From Chaetoceros tenuissimus (lineage: Eukaryota; Bacillariophyta; Thalassiosirophyceae; Chaetocerotales; Chaetocerotaceae): 64,000 nucleotides of DNA. Below, one piece after another: positions 8,852-21,694 of the stretch. The position numbers and the translations under genes are program-made. The notes beneath the pieces were generated by a model. That model was not told the DNA's origin, searched no databases, and worked only from the letters and a program-made list of their open reading frames with translations. The stretch spans positions 682,001 to 746,000 of the forward strand of contig BLLK01000019.1 of NCBI GenBank assembly GCA_021927905.1, in the 5' to 3' direction. Each line of letters starts with the position of its first letter. Position 1 is the stretch's first letter.

Positions 8852-10057
8852 ATGATTCTAACTCTGCCTCTGAAAGCCACGAAAAGGATTGATCTCATCA
8901 AGCCTCTATCAACGTGGGTAGAAACGTCTCATCCTCAATTTAAAGCAGACCAAGTGACAGAACAAATCAAGAGACTCAACTCGATCCGAGTAGATATCGC
9001 AAAAGCATGCACCTCCCCAACCTCTCACGCATTCACTTTGAAAAATAACGTCTTGGCAGATCTAATGGAATATCACGCTTGCCTCATTGAATGCATCAAT
9101 TACGGCTTCCCCTCTGGATCAAGAGATGCCGAAGTAAACGGTACCCTCGATGCTCATTTATCGTTTTATTGGAAAAATGCATTTGTAGAATATGATGGAA
9201 ACGATGAAGGACAATGTTCACAGCGTGGTACATCCCATTTTGATTTTGAGAGAGCAAGTGTTCTCTGGAATATTGCAGCTTTGTACTCGTATCAGGCTGC
9301 CAAGGAAGATTGGACGAGTAAAGAGGGGAGAATCAATGCTAAAACGCATTACACTCTAGCTGCAAAGATTATTCGACACATTCAAGATATGCTCAAGAGT
9401 GAAAAAGATCCTGATTTGATACCGGACATGTATACCAGTTGTCTGACCATGTGTCATGAAATGTTATTGATGCAAGGTCAGATTGCAGCTTATGAAGCTT
9501 TGAAAGTGAAATTGGCGGAACCGGGAGCTACAACGTCTACTTTTACACTATTGACGAAAATTTCATCGGGAGTTGCACTTCATGCCGACAAGGCTTTGGA
9601 GGCTTCTCAAGATTTACAAATTAAAGAGTATAAATCTACAGATGCATGGGGAGGGCATTTCAAAGTACTCAGCATGTTGTACAAAGCTAGAGCTGAATTT
9701 CTTCAATCGCAAGTGGAAAGGAGAGAGAATAATGTTGGTCTTGAAATTGCGAGATTAGAACGAACCATTCAAATGGCGGTGGACGGAAAAGAATTTATGA
9801 AGTCTGTAGGATTTGTAAAGATGACAGAGGGACCAGATTGTCTCGGCAAGATTGATACCAATTTACAAGCTATTGTGGTCAATGCCAAGCAACGGTTTAA
9901 AATCCTTGTCAATGAAAATAATAGCATCTATCATGAGAAAGTTCCTGATTCGAAAAAGTTACCCAAGATACAACCAAAAGATTTGATGGAATTCAATGAG
10001 AAGGATATATCACTTCCAGTTGAATTTACACAGCTGAAAAGACCATTGTTTTCATAA
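8852..10057 (+). CDS. BRO1-domain protein (Alix/Bro1-like, BRO1 domain only)
   Basis: A 401-residue protein. The BRO1 domain fills almost the whole chain: start MILTLPLKATKRIDLIKPL, the hallmark FERASVLWNIAALYSYQA at about residues 131-148, then the long helical arms typical of the family (TLAAKIIRHIQDML, YTSCLTMCHEMLLMQGQ). BRO1 domains bind ESCRT-III (Snf7/CHMP4) at endosomal and plasma membranes. The V domain and Pro-rich tail of full-length Alix (about 850 residues) are absent, so this resembles the short BROX/Brox-like forms; no C-terminal CaaX box is seen (it ends RPLFS). Single-exon. Confidence 0.85.
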   Translation: MILTLPLKATKRIDLIKPLSTWVETSHPQFKADQVTEQIKRLNSIRVDIAKACTSPTSHAFTLKNNVLADLMEYHACLIECINYGFPSGSRDAEVNGTLDAHLSFYWKNAFVEYDGNDEGQCSQRGTSHFDFERASVLWNIAALYSYQAAKEDWTSKEGRINAKTHYTLAAKIIRHIQDMLKSEKDPDLIPDMYTSCLTMCHEMLLMQGQIAAYEALKVKLAEPGATTSTFTLLTKISSGVALHADKALEASQDLQIKEYKSTDAWGGHFKVLSMLYKARAEFLQSQVERRENNVGLEIARLERTIQMAVDGKEFMKSVGFVKMTEGPDCLGKIDTNLQAIVVNAKQRFKILVNENNSIYHEKVPDSKKLPKIQPKDLMEFNEKDISLPVEFTQLKRPLFS

Positions 10058-10149
10058 AACCTTTTAAACTCAACATTACTTTTGACACGTATTGATGTAA
10101 AATTATTAAAACATGGACTTGAAAAATGAATAACGAGCTGTGTTGTCTT

Positions 10150-13100
10150 TTAATTCCCGTAAAGTACAACTCGATTAAATGCGTTGCTCGTTAAACTTCT
10201 TCCTTTTGTATCTCTCATCATGATTGCATCCGCGTCGAGAGTCAAATCGTAGTAATCATAGTCATGATAAGGACTATTCCATTCAAATAAATTATCTTGG
10301 ATCAAATCAACTGGACAAGAAAGTAATGGAAATCCGATTTCTGGACTTTTCCATTGAGGAATATATGCAGCTGTTCCGCTGTCTGTAAATGTGATTCCCT
10401 TATCTTGTCCTTGAGGCTGGGTGGTGGAGAAAGTGAGTGTACTGCTATATTTTCATATTCATAGATAAATACGTGTAGTTACGGATGAGAAAGATACATA
10501 CCTTGTAAGATCTGGTCAACCTGCGATAAATTGTTAAGAGATAGTGAGCTAGAATAACTATCAACACTGCGACAGAGAACCAACTCAAAATATCTGATGT
10601 TCTTTCTTGATCTTTTGTCATCCATTTACTATCTGACGGTTGGTTCGAGGACAATGAAGGAAATTTCATTGGTGAACCAACCACTCCAATATCTTGTGAA
10701 CAGTATTTGTAAAATGTAGAATCCTGGTCAACAGTGACATTGAGGCCTGGATGTTCTCCGAAAAATGGAGAATCAGTTGGAGATTCCTCCTCTACAAAGC
10801 GTTTGTGAGTTTGGAGTCTTTTTTAAAAGAACTATTCATCTGCCAAAGATAACTTACCACATAAATTGTCAAATGAGAAGCGTGTCCAAGTATAAGCTGT
10901 ATTCACTACCATAAATCCGATCGCGGCAGGCATAAAGATTGTTCGATTTATCCTTGAGATGGCACTACCAAGCTTTGGTGCTGCAGCCCAAGACCTCATG
11001 AGTGATATTCTATCAACGTAAAAATTCACAAATAAGGCAAAAGAGCACAAGAATAATGCAGCTGGGTAAATGGGACAATACCACATGGCTAAAAATAAAA
11101 TTTTGGTCATGTTCTATAACGAGAAAAATTAGAATGTTGAGTTGGAGCCACACAAAGAGCAATCATCGCGAAGTTGTCAAATAACTTACTGTATATCTTT
11201 CGGCGATCTGAATAACTCCACCTTCCATACATTGGTTCATATCTTCTTGTGTTTGAGCTCTTGGGGCAAGGTAATGTCTAGTAATATTCCCTCCAATGTC
11301 AGCTAATTGAATTATACTTAATGTGACAATTTCAGAGAAGAAAATCGAATAGACTTGAGTTAGAAGATAGCCACTGCCAGGTGTTATTGTCGCTGTGAGC
11401 GGCTGAATTTTAAAAAGGAGGTTGTGAGAATTGGTCTACAAAAGGAAACTACAATTTCATTGTTTACTTACAGTGATCAAAGAGGTGACAATCGCAGTAT
11501 TTACCCAACGGAAGATGCAAATCTTTACAAAGAGTGATGTCTGCCAGGTTCCTTCCTTTGCATGAATTTCTCTCTCAGTCAAAAATTGAGCAATCCTTGG
11601 AATAGAAAGATTTAGCAACGAAATGGTAATGGCTGCTGCACTACTACCGTAGGTATCAGTGATGTGTCTTACTAAGTAAGCTGCACCAACAATTAGAGCA
11701 ATACAAACCAAGTTGGGCAATATCATACTTTCAAAAACTTTGTTCAAATTGTCATCCAAATTCTTCCATCGAACACTTGAAGGTTCAGGGGGCTCCTCTA
11801 CATCAAGGAACTCGCCTCTGAAGCAATATTTTTTCGTCAATCCTTGCTTTGATTTCATGACTGAAAGAACTTTGCGCTGTGCAGCCTCAGTTTCAAACGT
11901 CACAAACACCATTTTTGTCTTTACTTCCTTCGATGCCAATTCCCTAATTTCATCTTCTAGGGTTTCAATTCGCTTCACATTTTCAGGTACACCTCTACGT
12001 ATTTTTGCAACAGTCTCTTGTATGATTCCTCTTTTCGATCTTTCTTCACTGGCGAGGGTCTTCAAATCATCAAACTCCAATGAAACAGAATGTCCCATTT
12101 TTGTCTTTATTTCTTGTTGCAATTCTCTTCTCTCGACAAGCTTCTCTATGAGAGGAATATTATCCATGACAACAGTACACATCGACACATACACCCCAAA
12201 TGTTTTATGAAAGAATTCCTTCCATTCTCCTGCATCTGCTGCATCAGAAGGTGGATTCTTAATCACTATAGAATAGTCCGAGGCTGTTTGTTCATCTTCG
12301 TCAAATTCAATCTCTTTTCCTTTGAGGTAAATTCCAGTTCCGAATAATCCAAGTATGACGACCACCATCGTTGCTAGACTATATATACCAGTTTGAAGTG
12401 TTGCACCCTCGCAGTTATTTTTCATTGCAAAAGAAATCATGTCACCATCTTTTGTTGTTTCAGAAAAGTATCTATAACTATCTTTTGCAAACATATCCTC
12501 AGTGCAATCTAGACATGGTACCCATTCCACATCTGTACACATCGCCTACAAACAGTAATTCCCAATGTCAATCACTGAAACACATGTAGAAAATATACAT
12601 AGATATACTCAGATACAATTACTTACCGACCCCTTTAACAATGGATGCACTCCTTCCTGTCCTTTGCTATAACCATCGCTCATAAAATATAGGATGTTAG
12701 GCAGTGAGACTAATCCAGCAATCAAAGTCACCAACGCTACAGCTCTCAAAGTCGAAAAGTATAATCCAAAACCAAGCCCAAAATCTCCCAGTTGATCAAG
12801 AGGAGTAAAAAATGGATCGTATAATTTTGTAGGCAAATATCTCTCACCAGGCTCTGCCTTTTCCAATCTTGCATTTAAAAGTTTCACTCGATTAAGAAAT
12901 CTCTGTGCCAAATTGCCAATAGGTTTCCCATCTGTTACATGTCGAGGCAAAGTCACATGCTCAAAATGTGCCCAAGCTTTTTCCAACGAAGGACTTTTAT
13001 TTCTCCTTTCGTTCGTCTTTCCATTTGAAAGAGATATGTTACTTTCCAATTTTCGCATAGGTTCAATCTTTTTCACACGTGGGTTATAACATCCATTCGA

Positions 13101-13666
13101 CATCAAACTCAAAGCAATTCTTCTTCCATATGTCATTTCTCTCACATCATCTTTTGTAAAATCAATTGCTTCACGCGGTGGGCCTAAACCCAAGTCAATA
13201 GCTCCATTTGGTACTCTATTTCTTCTTTTATTTGCAGGAAGCTTAGAAGGTTGAGAAGGCTCTTCTCCCATATCTCCAATATCGAATTCTGGTGGATTTT
13301 CCACTACAATACCTTCATCATATTCAGGATTATCAAGAAACATATCGTTGCCACTAATGGTAGACGGATCAAATGATTTCTGACTACTATTCTTTCGCTC
13401 TCTTGCGCCCTGTAGAACAAGAATGAGAACACTTTTTCTAAAGAACTTTACACAAAATATATAAATAGGAATCTTACCTTGCCGAAAAAGTTGAAGCGAC
13501 CAATAATTTGTGCAAGAGGAGTATCTTCACTGGAAGAGGTCGATATGCTTGCTTCAAACTCGTCTGTAATGATGGACACAGATTCATCCCTTGGCGCAAT
13601 CACGAAGCCAGAATCCAAACTCTGTTCTTCATTCTGAAGTGAGAAGTCGTCCAAGTTATCGTTCAT
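10150..13666 (-). CDS. OSCA/TMEM63/CSC1-like multi-pass membrane protein, seven exons
   Basis: I assembled exons 13666-13478, 13409-12627, 12545-11472, 11402-11190, 11113-10858, 10791-10502 and 10416-10150. All junctions are GT-AG (mostly GTAAGT donors), phases fit, and the product is about 1023 residues. A long acidic cytosolic N-terminus precedes about nine membrane segments, e.g. YSLATMVVVILGLFGTGIYL, LPNLVCIALIVGAAYLV and ILFLAMWYCPIYPAALFLC. Between them is a cytosolic domain with VFVTFETEAAQ and then EEPPEPSSVRWKNL, matching the RRM-like loop and PEP..W.NL signature of OSCA/CSC1 channels. That family forms mechanically or osmotically gated cation channels. Anoctamin-like folds are the main alternative. 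Exon 7 uses the second of two possible AG acceptors, the only one that keeps frame. Confidence 0.62.
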
Positions 13667-14092
13667 TGCTTATCGATTTAAAAGTCAATGAATACTGGAC
13701 TATGGTTGATAGGTTGAAATATGCTTCCCTTAATTGGCTGATGCTCTTTCTTCCCTTGGTTAGGACGGTACTTGAAGAATACGATACACTTTTGCATGTA
13801 ATAGTTATGTAGTAGCGATGGTACTGTCTTTGTTAGGTGCACCATACGACCTATTTTGTTGACTTCTCTCATTATTGGGAAGTAGAGTGTCTTGAAAAGA
13901 ACCTTTTGTAGCCTCTAGCTACTTTACTCAGTTGCACTAGCTACAAGCTATTCACGGTTCAACATACACTGTACGTACAGTCGTTGAAGTCATTCTCGTC
14001 TTCCCAATCAAAAGTGAGCTAAACTTTAGAGGATAAATAATGATTCTTCGCTCCAAACACTTCAAGTATTTTTCTTCTTATATGTAATCCAT
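13667..14092. other. Intergenic region, no gene seen
   Basis: About 425 bp upstream of the seven-exon membrane gene and downstream of the coiled-coil gene. Both-strand ORFs here are short and unlike anything known. It should contain the promoter of the membrane gene; no repeat or recognised motif was found. Confidence 0.4.
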
Positions 14093-14794
14093 TTAGGATG
14101 ACATCTGTTCATCAAAATCCTCGCTTGATGTTTCCTCTTGTTCCTCCTTTGTGAAAATCTTTGGACAAGAAACTTGTCTCGGATATAAAGGTGCTGGAGT
14201 CCTCTGCTGTGTTTCTCGCATTGAATTCATGTAAACCCTTTCAAAAGTTGGTATCTTGCGATTCACAATGGAGCATGTTTTCACATCGAGAATGAGAGGA
14301 TCTCTAACATAGTCTTCAATCAATGGTATGCCATTCATGACAGCATCGTGTTCCAATCTTTCCAACTCAACCCTTGCTTCTTCTCTTTTCTTCAGTGCGT
14401 CTTTATACTTTTGTAGCATGTCTCTTCGCATGCTTTCATAAACAGTAGTTGTAGAAGTAGCAGAATTGCCTTCCTCAACTATTGCTACTGGAGAGTGGCT
14501 ATCGCTGGATTGTGTTTCATGAAGATTCATCATAGGGCCTTCTTGTCCATCTTCTATCATGTTGTTGTTCCTGAGAGTTGAGTTCTTCATAGTAGTATGC
14601 CTTATCTGTCTTCTTGAGTCACTGTAGGTGAATGTGTCTGGTAATTCCTGCAAAGAAGTGATCAGTGTTGTGTATGAGGTAGCATTCGTAGTCTGCACAA
14701 TTCCTTCTCCTGGTAAGGCTGTTCCTCTCGTCGATGTTGAGGATTGAAGTGGAATGTGTACATGAAGAGCTGTGCACGCAACCCCAATCGCCAA
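14093..14794 (-). CDS. Unrecognised protein with a short coiled coil
   Basis: The open frame of up to 233 residues begins after a stop at about 14803 without an ATG near its start. The first in-frame ATG is at 14590 (MKNSTLRNNNMIEDG), giving 165 residues, unless an upstream exon is spliced in. Visible features are a charged helix at about 60 residues after that ATG (MLQKYKDALKKREEARVELE), a conserved-looking DPLILDVKTCSIVNRKIPTF segment, and an acidic C-terminus (EEQEETSSEDFDEQ). No family is recognised. It is divergent from phytoene desaturase, with about 420-630 bp between starts. Confidence 0.5.
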   Translation of the reverse strand: MAIGVACTALHVHIPLQSSTSTRGTALPGEGIVQTTNATSYTTLITSLQELPDTFTYSDSRRQIRHTTMKNSTLRNNNMIEDGQEGPMMNLHETQSSDSHSPVAIVEEGNSATSTTTVYESMRRDMLQKYKDALKKREEARVELERLEHDAVMNGIPLIEDYVRDPLILDVKTCSIVNRKIPTFERVYMNSMRETQQRTPAPLYPRQVSCPKIFTKEEQEETSSEDFDEQMSS

Positions 14795-14916
14795 ACCTTC
14801 TCAATCGTTCCGGTTCCAATCCAGATATTACAGCGAATATCAAATATCAAACAAATTTCGTTCAACCTTTTCTCCAGATTTAGTGTAGAAAGTAGAAAGT
14901 AGACAATTTTCTTGAT

Positions 14917-14934
14917 TGGTCATTGCAATGACCA
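14917..14934. promoter_or_regulatory. 18-bp perfect palindrome between divergent genes
   Basis: TGGTCATTGCAATGACCA reads the same on both strands and consists of two inverted CAATGACC half-sites. It lies about 280 bp upstream of the phytoene desaturase ATG and upstream of the divergent coiled-coil gene. It resembles the CCAATGACG box found elsewhere in this window. A dimeric regulator site is an inference. Confidence 0.4.
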
Positions 14935-15195
14935 GTCAAGATGAAAGAGAACTGTCTCGATGGAAAGTAGTTTTGCCGTTCTTCCAGCGGAGTTTGGGAA
15001 GAGTTCAAACGTTCAAACACGTCAGTGAGTCCTTTGTATGGCTAGACCTCTTGGCCAATTAAAAGAGAAGTTGAAGTCCAGTCACACTTTTTTACACACC
15101 TCATCAATTCCGTCATCACACACCTCTGCAATTAATGTGGAATTCAATTCAATCCATTTATGTGATTTTCTGCTATATGTTCCATAAGTAGATAG

Positions 15196-16980
<1,785 letters not shown>

Positions 16981-17219
16981 AAATAAAGTTAAAGTCAAAC
17001 AAATATTTTGCAGATTGTGTGTAAGTACGATATTTTTTGGAAAATCGACCAATGACGATGTAGTATGATGTAGCTAATAGGTAAATAGCCTCAAAGCATA
17101 TTGTACCAATATTTCACATTTATTTTTTACATTTTTATTTTTGGTACAGATTTTACCCAAAGTACACTTCTGAACCTAATTGTATTCTATTTCATATCAT
17201 TTCTTATAAGTACCATAGT

Positions 17220-17580
17220 ATGAGCCAGTAGCAGAGGAGTCTACGTCTAGAAGAAGGAGAGCGGTCGCCTCATGTGAAGTCGATGGCAATTATATTTTGG
17301 AAGAAGGGCAAACACAGCACGAAAAAGATATGAATGTGGAGGAGCACGGAAGATCTAGAGGATCAAAAAGATGATCCAATTGACAATTCTCATCATCTCC
17401 TTACTAAGGAAGCTTTCAATGATCATAAGGAGAATATCTGGAGCAACCTTGAATTTCCAATCTGTCGAATTGTGTCAATCAATCCAACGCATAGAATTTT
17501 ATCACTATTTTTACGGGATGCATGCAGATTGCCTCTTCCCTACTATTCACTATCAGAAAAACTACAAATAAAAATATGAA
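17220..17580 (+). pseudogene. Decayed 5' copy of the RING-HA gene
   Basis: The DNA aligns with the start of the intact gene at 19766: the ATG context, the Arg-rich opening, the TTGGAAGAAG run, CTTACTAAGGAAG, GGAGAA..CTCTGGAGCAA-like sequence, and the first RING pair (CAATCTGT). Here an in-frame TAG is the fourth codon and later indels break the frame. Similarity fades by about 17530, before the rest of the RING and all helicase-associated repeats. It follows the intact phytoene desaturase just as the intact RING-HA gene follows the phytoene desaturase fragment, so it is one half of a tandem duplication. Confidence 0.75.
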
Positions 17581-17695
17581 AGATCTGCGTTACTTTCATT
17601 GAGCAGAAAGTATTGGATTCATACAAAAAGAAAAAGAAAGACTTACAGATCCAAGGTCTCAATAAATACAAAAAACGCATAACTCCAAGCTCATC

Positions 17696-19240
17696 ATGGC
17701 ATCGACATCCTTATCGTTTCATTGTACAATTTGATATGAGGACTTCAACATAGACAGTGTCTATCCCATAGTCATGCCATGTGGCCATACATATGTATGC
17801 AACATCTGCGCTTCCAAAATTGACAAATGTGTTGAGTGTCGAAGTACGCTTTTAAAAGAAGTAACTCCACCGCAAGAAGAAAGAAGATATGTCAGCGGTC
17901 CAAGAGGAAAATCGTCTTATGGATCATTCACAGCTGCAACATCGGGGAGACGATCGACTGGTCAACATCGGGACTTGTATGAGCAACCGCCACGACAAGC
18001 GATTGTCAAAAGGGAGCGTATCCCTTTGCCAAAAAATGTAGTTTTGTTAAGTCTGATTGAATCATCGCAGTTGGTGGAGAATACTTCTTGTAATAGACTT
18101 CTTAGTCGAGGAGCAACAAGATCTAGGACAAGAGAATCCACTTTTGACTTTAAGGATAATGTCGATGCTGATGAATTGGAAGAGAATAGAATTATTTTCG
18201 GAGCTTATATTGCCAATGAAGCATGTGGAACGTATGCTGTGGCTACTACCACAGGGCTCAAGATTGTACAAAAGAGATCTAATTCTCCTAGTGAGAATAA
18301 GGCGGGAAGTAGAAACAACGAAAGATCTACTTCCAATGGCAGAAGTATTTCTGTGATAAGAGCTAGGTCACCTCGTTTGGATGGTGAAGATGGAGATGAA
18401 ATGTTGTCTACTGCTACAATCACCAATGGTTCTTGCAAAAAGAAGTTGACAGAATCTTGGCAAGGAAAGATTGACGAAATTGTTGTCAACAATATGAAGA
18501 GAAAGGCACAGAATCGTATAGATGTTCACTTGAATTACGGTGATCGTGTTCAGATTGTCAGTATTGTGGACAAGTGGGCGAAACTTGCACGTGGGTATGG
18601 ATATGTATACCTTGAAAACAGCAATGATCTAGTCAAAGTTGGAGGAGCCATTGATAAGGCCTCCAAGATTGAATCTATGATTTACACTTTGTCCAGTGCA
18701 AGAAATAAATTGATGGAGGCCAAAAGAACTACCGAGTATTATGCAACGAGCTTACTCAAAGAGCTACAATCTACTCTAGTACAAGAGCAGGATGTTACTG
18801 TGATTGGTGCTGAAGCTTTTCATAAGAATGATCGAATTATTGATAATGATGCTGGAAACAGCAATCATCACGGAAACAGACTCGCTCGATTTCTTGACAA
18901 TGGATACGCCAGCACTGAAGAAGATCGTAGAGATAGCAGCAACGTATGCGAAGAACGTGATGATGGAGGATCACAAAGAAGAGACCCTTCTAGTAGTACG
19001 TTCGTAGTGCACAATGGAAATCGCAAAGTCCAATATTTTCCTGAAGCAATGGCTGAAGCAGCACAAAAATGGAGAGAACGTAACGGGACAGAAGCATCAG
19101 AATTCACCCAAATTGATTTTAAAACAGGAATGTCAGGCCATCATGGTTTAGAATCAAATTATGCCAATCGTCATTTTTATGCTAGTAGAGGACGCAATGC
19201 TTTGCGTATGAGTGCCCATTCAGCTCTCACTCCAAAATGA
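17696..19240 (+). CDS. RING-finger protein with in-frame TGA at a zinc-ligand position
   Basis: From ATG 17696 the frame reads MASTSLSFHCTI, then TGA (17732-17734), then YEDFNIDSVYPIVMPCGHTY and on without a stop to 19240. The TGA falls exactly where the second Cys of the first C-x2-C pair of a C3HC4 RING belongs; the other ligands are intact (CGHTYVCNICASKIDKCVEC). If translation instead began at ATG 17774, a 488-residue product would have only half a RING. The remainder is low-complexity to about residue 240, then a charged domain (ESWQGKIDEIVVNNMKRKAQ, YGDRVQIVSIVDKWAKLARG) not recognised. Options are a nonsense mutation, a selenocysteine codon, or a sequence error. RING proteins are usually E3 ubiquitin ligases. 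Confidence 0.6.
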
Positions 19241-19308
19241 AGGCGATAGGAAAAGACTAGTAGCTCTATGTACTGTGTTTTCATCCAGACATACTTCGGT
19301 AATGACTA

Positions 19309-19615
19309 TTGTATCTCGCTTCAATGGAAGGTGCAATTTTATCTGGCCAGTTGGCCGCAAAGACTGTCCAAGACCTTGATATCGAAAGAGCAGCGAAAAA
19401 TTATAAATTACCATCAAAGCTTCCGGAAAGACCTTTCGACGCGTCTGCTGAATTTGCAAATGAGGTCACTGCTCCAAAGCAACTGTATAGGTCCAAAGGA
19501 AGTTGAAGCTGATCTGAAGCAACTTGCATAAAAATAAAGTTAAAGTCAAGCAAAGATTTTGCAAATCGTGCAAGTACGATATTTTTTGGAACATCAACCA
19601 ATGACGATGGTATTG
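19309..19615 (+). pseudogene. Duplicated 3' end of phytoene desaturase
   Basis: The sequence repeats 16742-17058 closely: [19 protein letters not shown] to the stop codon and about 80 bp of 3' flank. A deletion of about 17 bp near 19490 shifts the frame (…KQLYRSKGS), and the 5' two-thirds of the gene is absent. It is a non-functional fragment marking the edge of the tandem duplication. The CCAATGACG at about 19604, within this copy's flank, lies about 160 bp before the RING-HA gene and could serve as its promoter. Confidence 0.9.
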
Positions 19616-19765
19616 TCATAGTTATGTAGCTAGGTAAATAGCTTCAAGAAACCTTGCTTGACACCTTTTGCAACATTTTACTAAAGATACACTTCACACT
19701 TCTAATGAACTATTTACTCAAATGTTTTATCGCATTTCCTGCCAAAACATGTTTCGCTCTGCAAT

Positions 19766-21553
19766 ATGAGACAAGAACGAAGAAAACTACGTCGATCAAG
19801 CAGGAGAAGGAGAATTGTTGCTTCATATGAAGATGATGGCGATCATGTTTTGGAAGAAGAGCTACAGCAAGAAGAAACGGATATGAATAGGCAGGAGCTA
19901 GAAGATTTAGTGGGCCGAGGAGATGATCATAATGGTAATTCTCAAAACCTTCTTACTAAGGAAGTTTCAAATAATGAAAAGAAGAATCTCTGGAGCAAAC
20001 TGCAATGTCCAATCTGTAGGAATGTGTTATCAGATCCATACATGATACCGAATTGTTGCCATAGATTCTGCGGACGATGTATTCATGGCTCGGTCGTCAT
20101 TCAAAACATTGATTGTCCAACCTGTCTAGAGTCTATGAACTCAAAGAAGAACTTTATACATGATAGAATGTTTGGAAAACTGGTGACAAGAATGCATAAG
20201 CTTCAATTAAAAATCAATCTAAAGGAGAACAAGGAAAGAAACTCTGAGACTCAATTGAAAGAAATTGCCCTTGAAAGCCAAGATCTCATTGATGGACAAC
20301 ATCAAGGTAGTATTCATGAAGCAATTCAATCTAGTGATAACGAGAAGGATACTCTATCTCCTGAAAAGAAGCGAAAACTCGTCAACAGTGAACCACAACA
20401 TCAAAACAAAAAGCATAAATGTCAAGGTTTTACGTTTGAAGAATACATTCGTGAACTTCAAAAATATAAGGATGAATATGGAGACTGCAAAGTTCCTTTC
20501 CGTTATGAAGAAAATAGGTCTCTAGGTAATTGGTGTGTTCGAATAAGAAGGGTCAAAGCTGGGAAATGTATAGCATGGACGACTCCTGAGAAGATGCTTA
20601 CCAAAAAGAGAATTCAGCAGTTGGAAAATATGGGTTTTGAATGGGATCCACATAGTCAAACTTTCAAGAACTATCTTGCCCAATTGGAAACGTTCAAGAG
20701 CATTCATGGACATTGTGATGTTCCAGCCAATTATGCAGATAATCCCACCCTCGCACACTTCTGCAGAGGTATACGTCGAGCTTACAAATACTTCAAAGCA
20801 GGAAAGAAAGCACCCAGTCTACTTAGTATTACTCCGTCCAAGATTGAGCAGTTGGAAGAGATAGGCTTCAATTGGCAAGTCGATCCATACAAAGATGTCA
20901 AAGCAGATACCAATGCTATAGATAAAAAATCATCTTCACATAAGATGCAATCATCATTCGGAAAAAACATGAGGAAACTTGAAGTATTCAAGGCGGTACA
21001 TGGACACTGTAACGTTCCACACAAATACAAGGACAAATCGTTAGTTTCGTGGTGTTCAGATATGAGGCATACATATATGTGCATTCAAGTAGGTAGAAAA
21101 CCTAAGCGCCGTCTTACTGAGTCAATGATAGAGCAATTGGATAAAATAGGTTTTCGATGGAGGATCCTAAATACGAGATCATTCATCGCACAAATGGAAG
21201 CAGTACAGAATGATGCGCTTAGCACTGAATCGAAGGCAGAGGCAAAAGATTTTGTTGTAAAGGGATCTTCCTTCGATAGAAATATGATTAAACTCAAAGA
21301 ATTTCAAGCGATGTATGGGCATTGTGATGTTCCCTTTAGATACAAAGCTGACCCTTCTCTTAGATTATGGTGTGATTCGATGAGGGCAGTTTACAAATCT
21401 ATGCAACGAGGCGAGAAACCGAAGAACCAATGTTTAACAAAAAGAATGATAGAGAAAATGGAGGAAATTGGGTTTCGGTGGCAAACCAAGAAGCTTTCAT
21501 CTAGCGAAGCAAAGAGAAAAATGATAAAAGTCACTGACATTGTTCCAGTGTAA
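19766..21553 (+). CDS. RING finger plus four helicase-associated (HA) repeats
   Basis: A 595-residue protein. A basic, Arg-rich start (RQERRKLRRSSRRRR) may act as a nuclear signal. A complete C3HC4 RING lies at about residues 82-125 (CPICRNVLSDPYMIPNCCHR, FCGRCIHG, CPTC). Four HA-domain repeats follow at about 221, 298, 400 and 502, each with the pattern F...L..F...HGHCDVP..Y....L..WC..MR...K and ending L..IGF.W. HA repeats are widespread in diatom and bacterial helicase-associated proteins and are thought to bind nucleic acid. Joined to a RING they suggest a nucleic-acid-linked ubiquitin ligase (inference). The ATG is preceded by a flank shared with the pseudogene at 17220. Confidence 0.82.
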   Translation: MRQERRKLRRSSRRRRIVASYEDDGDHVLEEELQQEETDMNRQELEDLVGRGDDHNGNSQNLLTKEVSNNEKKNLWSKLQCPICRNVLSDPYMIPNCCHRFCGRCIHGSVVIQNIDCPTCLESMNSKKNFIHDRMFGKLVTRMHKLQLKINLKENKERNSETQLKEIALESQDLIDGQHQGSIHEAIQSSDNEKDTLSPEKKRKLVNSEPQHQNKKHKCQGFTFEEYIRELQKYKDEYGDCKVPFRYEENRSLGNWCVRIRRVKAGKCIAWTTPEKMLTKKRIQQLENMGFEWDPHSQTFKNYLAQLETFKSIHGHCDVPANYADNPTLAHFCRGIRRAYKYFKAGKKAPSLLSITPSKIEQLEEIGFNWQVDPYKDVKADTNAIDKKSSSHKMQSSFGKNMRKLEVFKAVHGHCNVPHKYKDKSLVSWCSDMRHTYMCIQVGRKPKRRLTESMIEQLDKIGFRWRILNTRSFIAQMEAVQNDALSTESKAEAKDFVVKGSSFDRNMIKLKEFQAMYGHCDVPFRYKADPSLRLWCDSMRAVYKSMQRGEKPKNQCLTKRMIEKMEEIGFRWQTKKLSSSEAKRKMIKVTDIVPV

Positions 21554-21694
21554 GGTGAGATTTGGATAGTAGACAAGTTGAAATACTGATATTTTTACTT
21601 TATGTGCTCAATCCTGTCATGACCACTTTGCAACTACTATTTTTCCACTTAAAAAGATGATTGAAATCGAAACAATTAGGATAATAATTATTAT

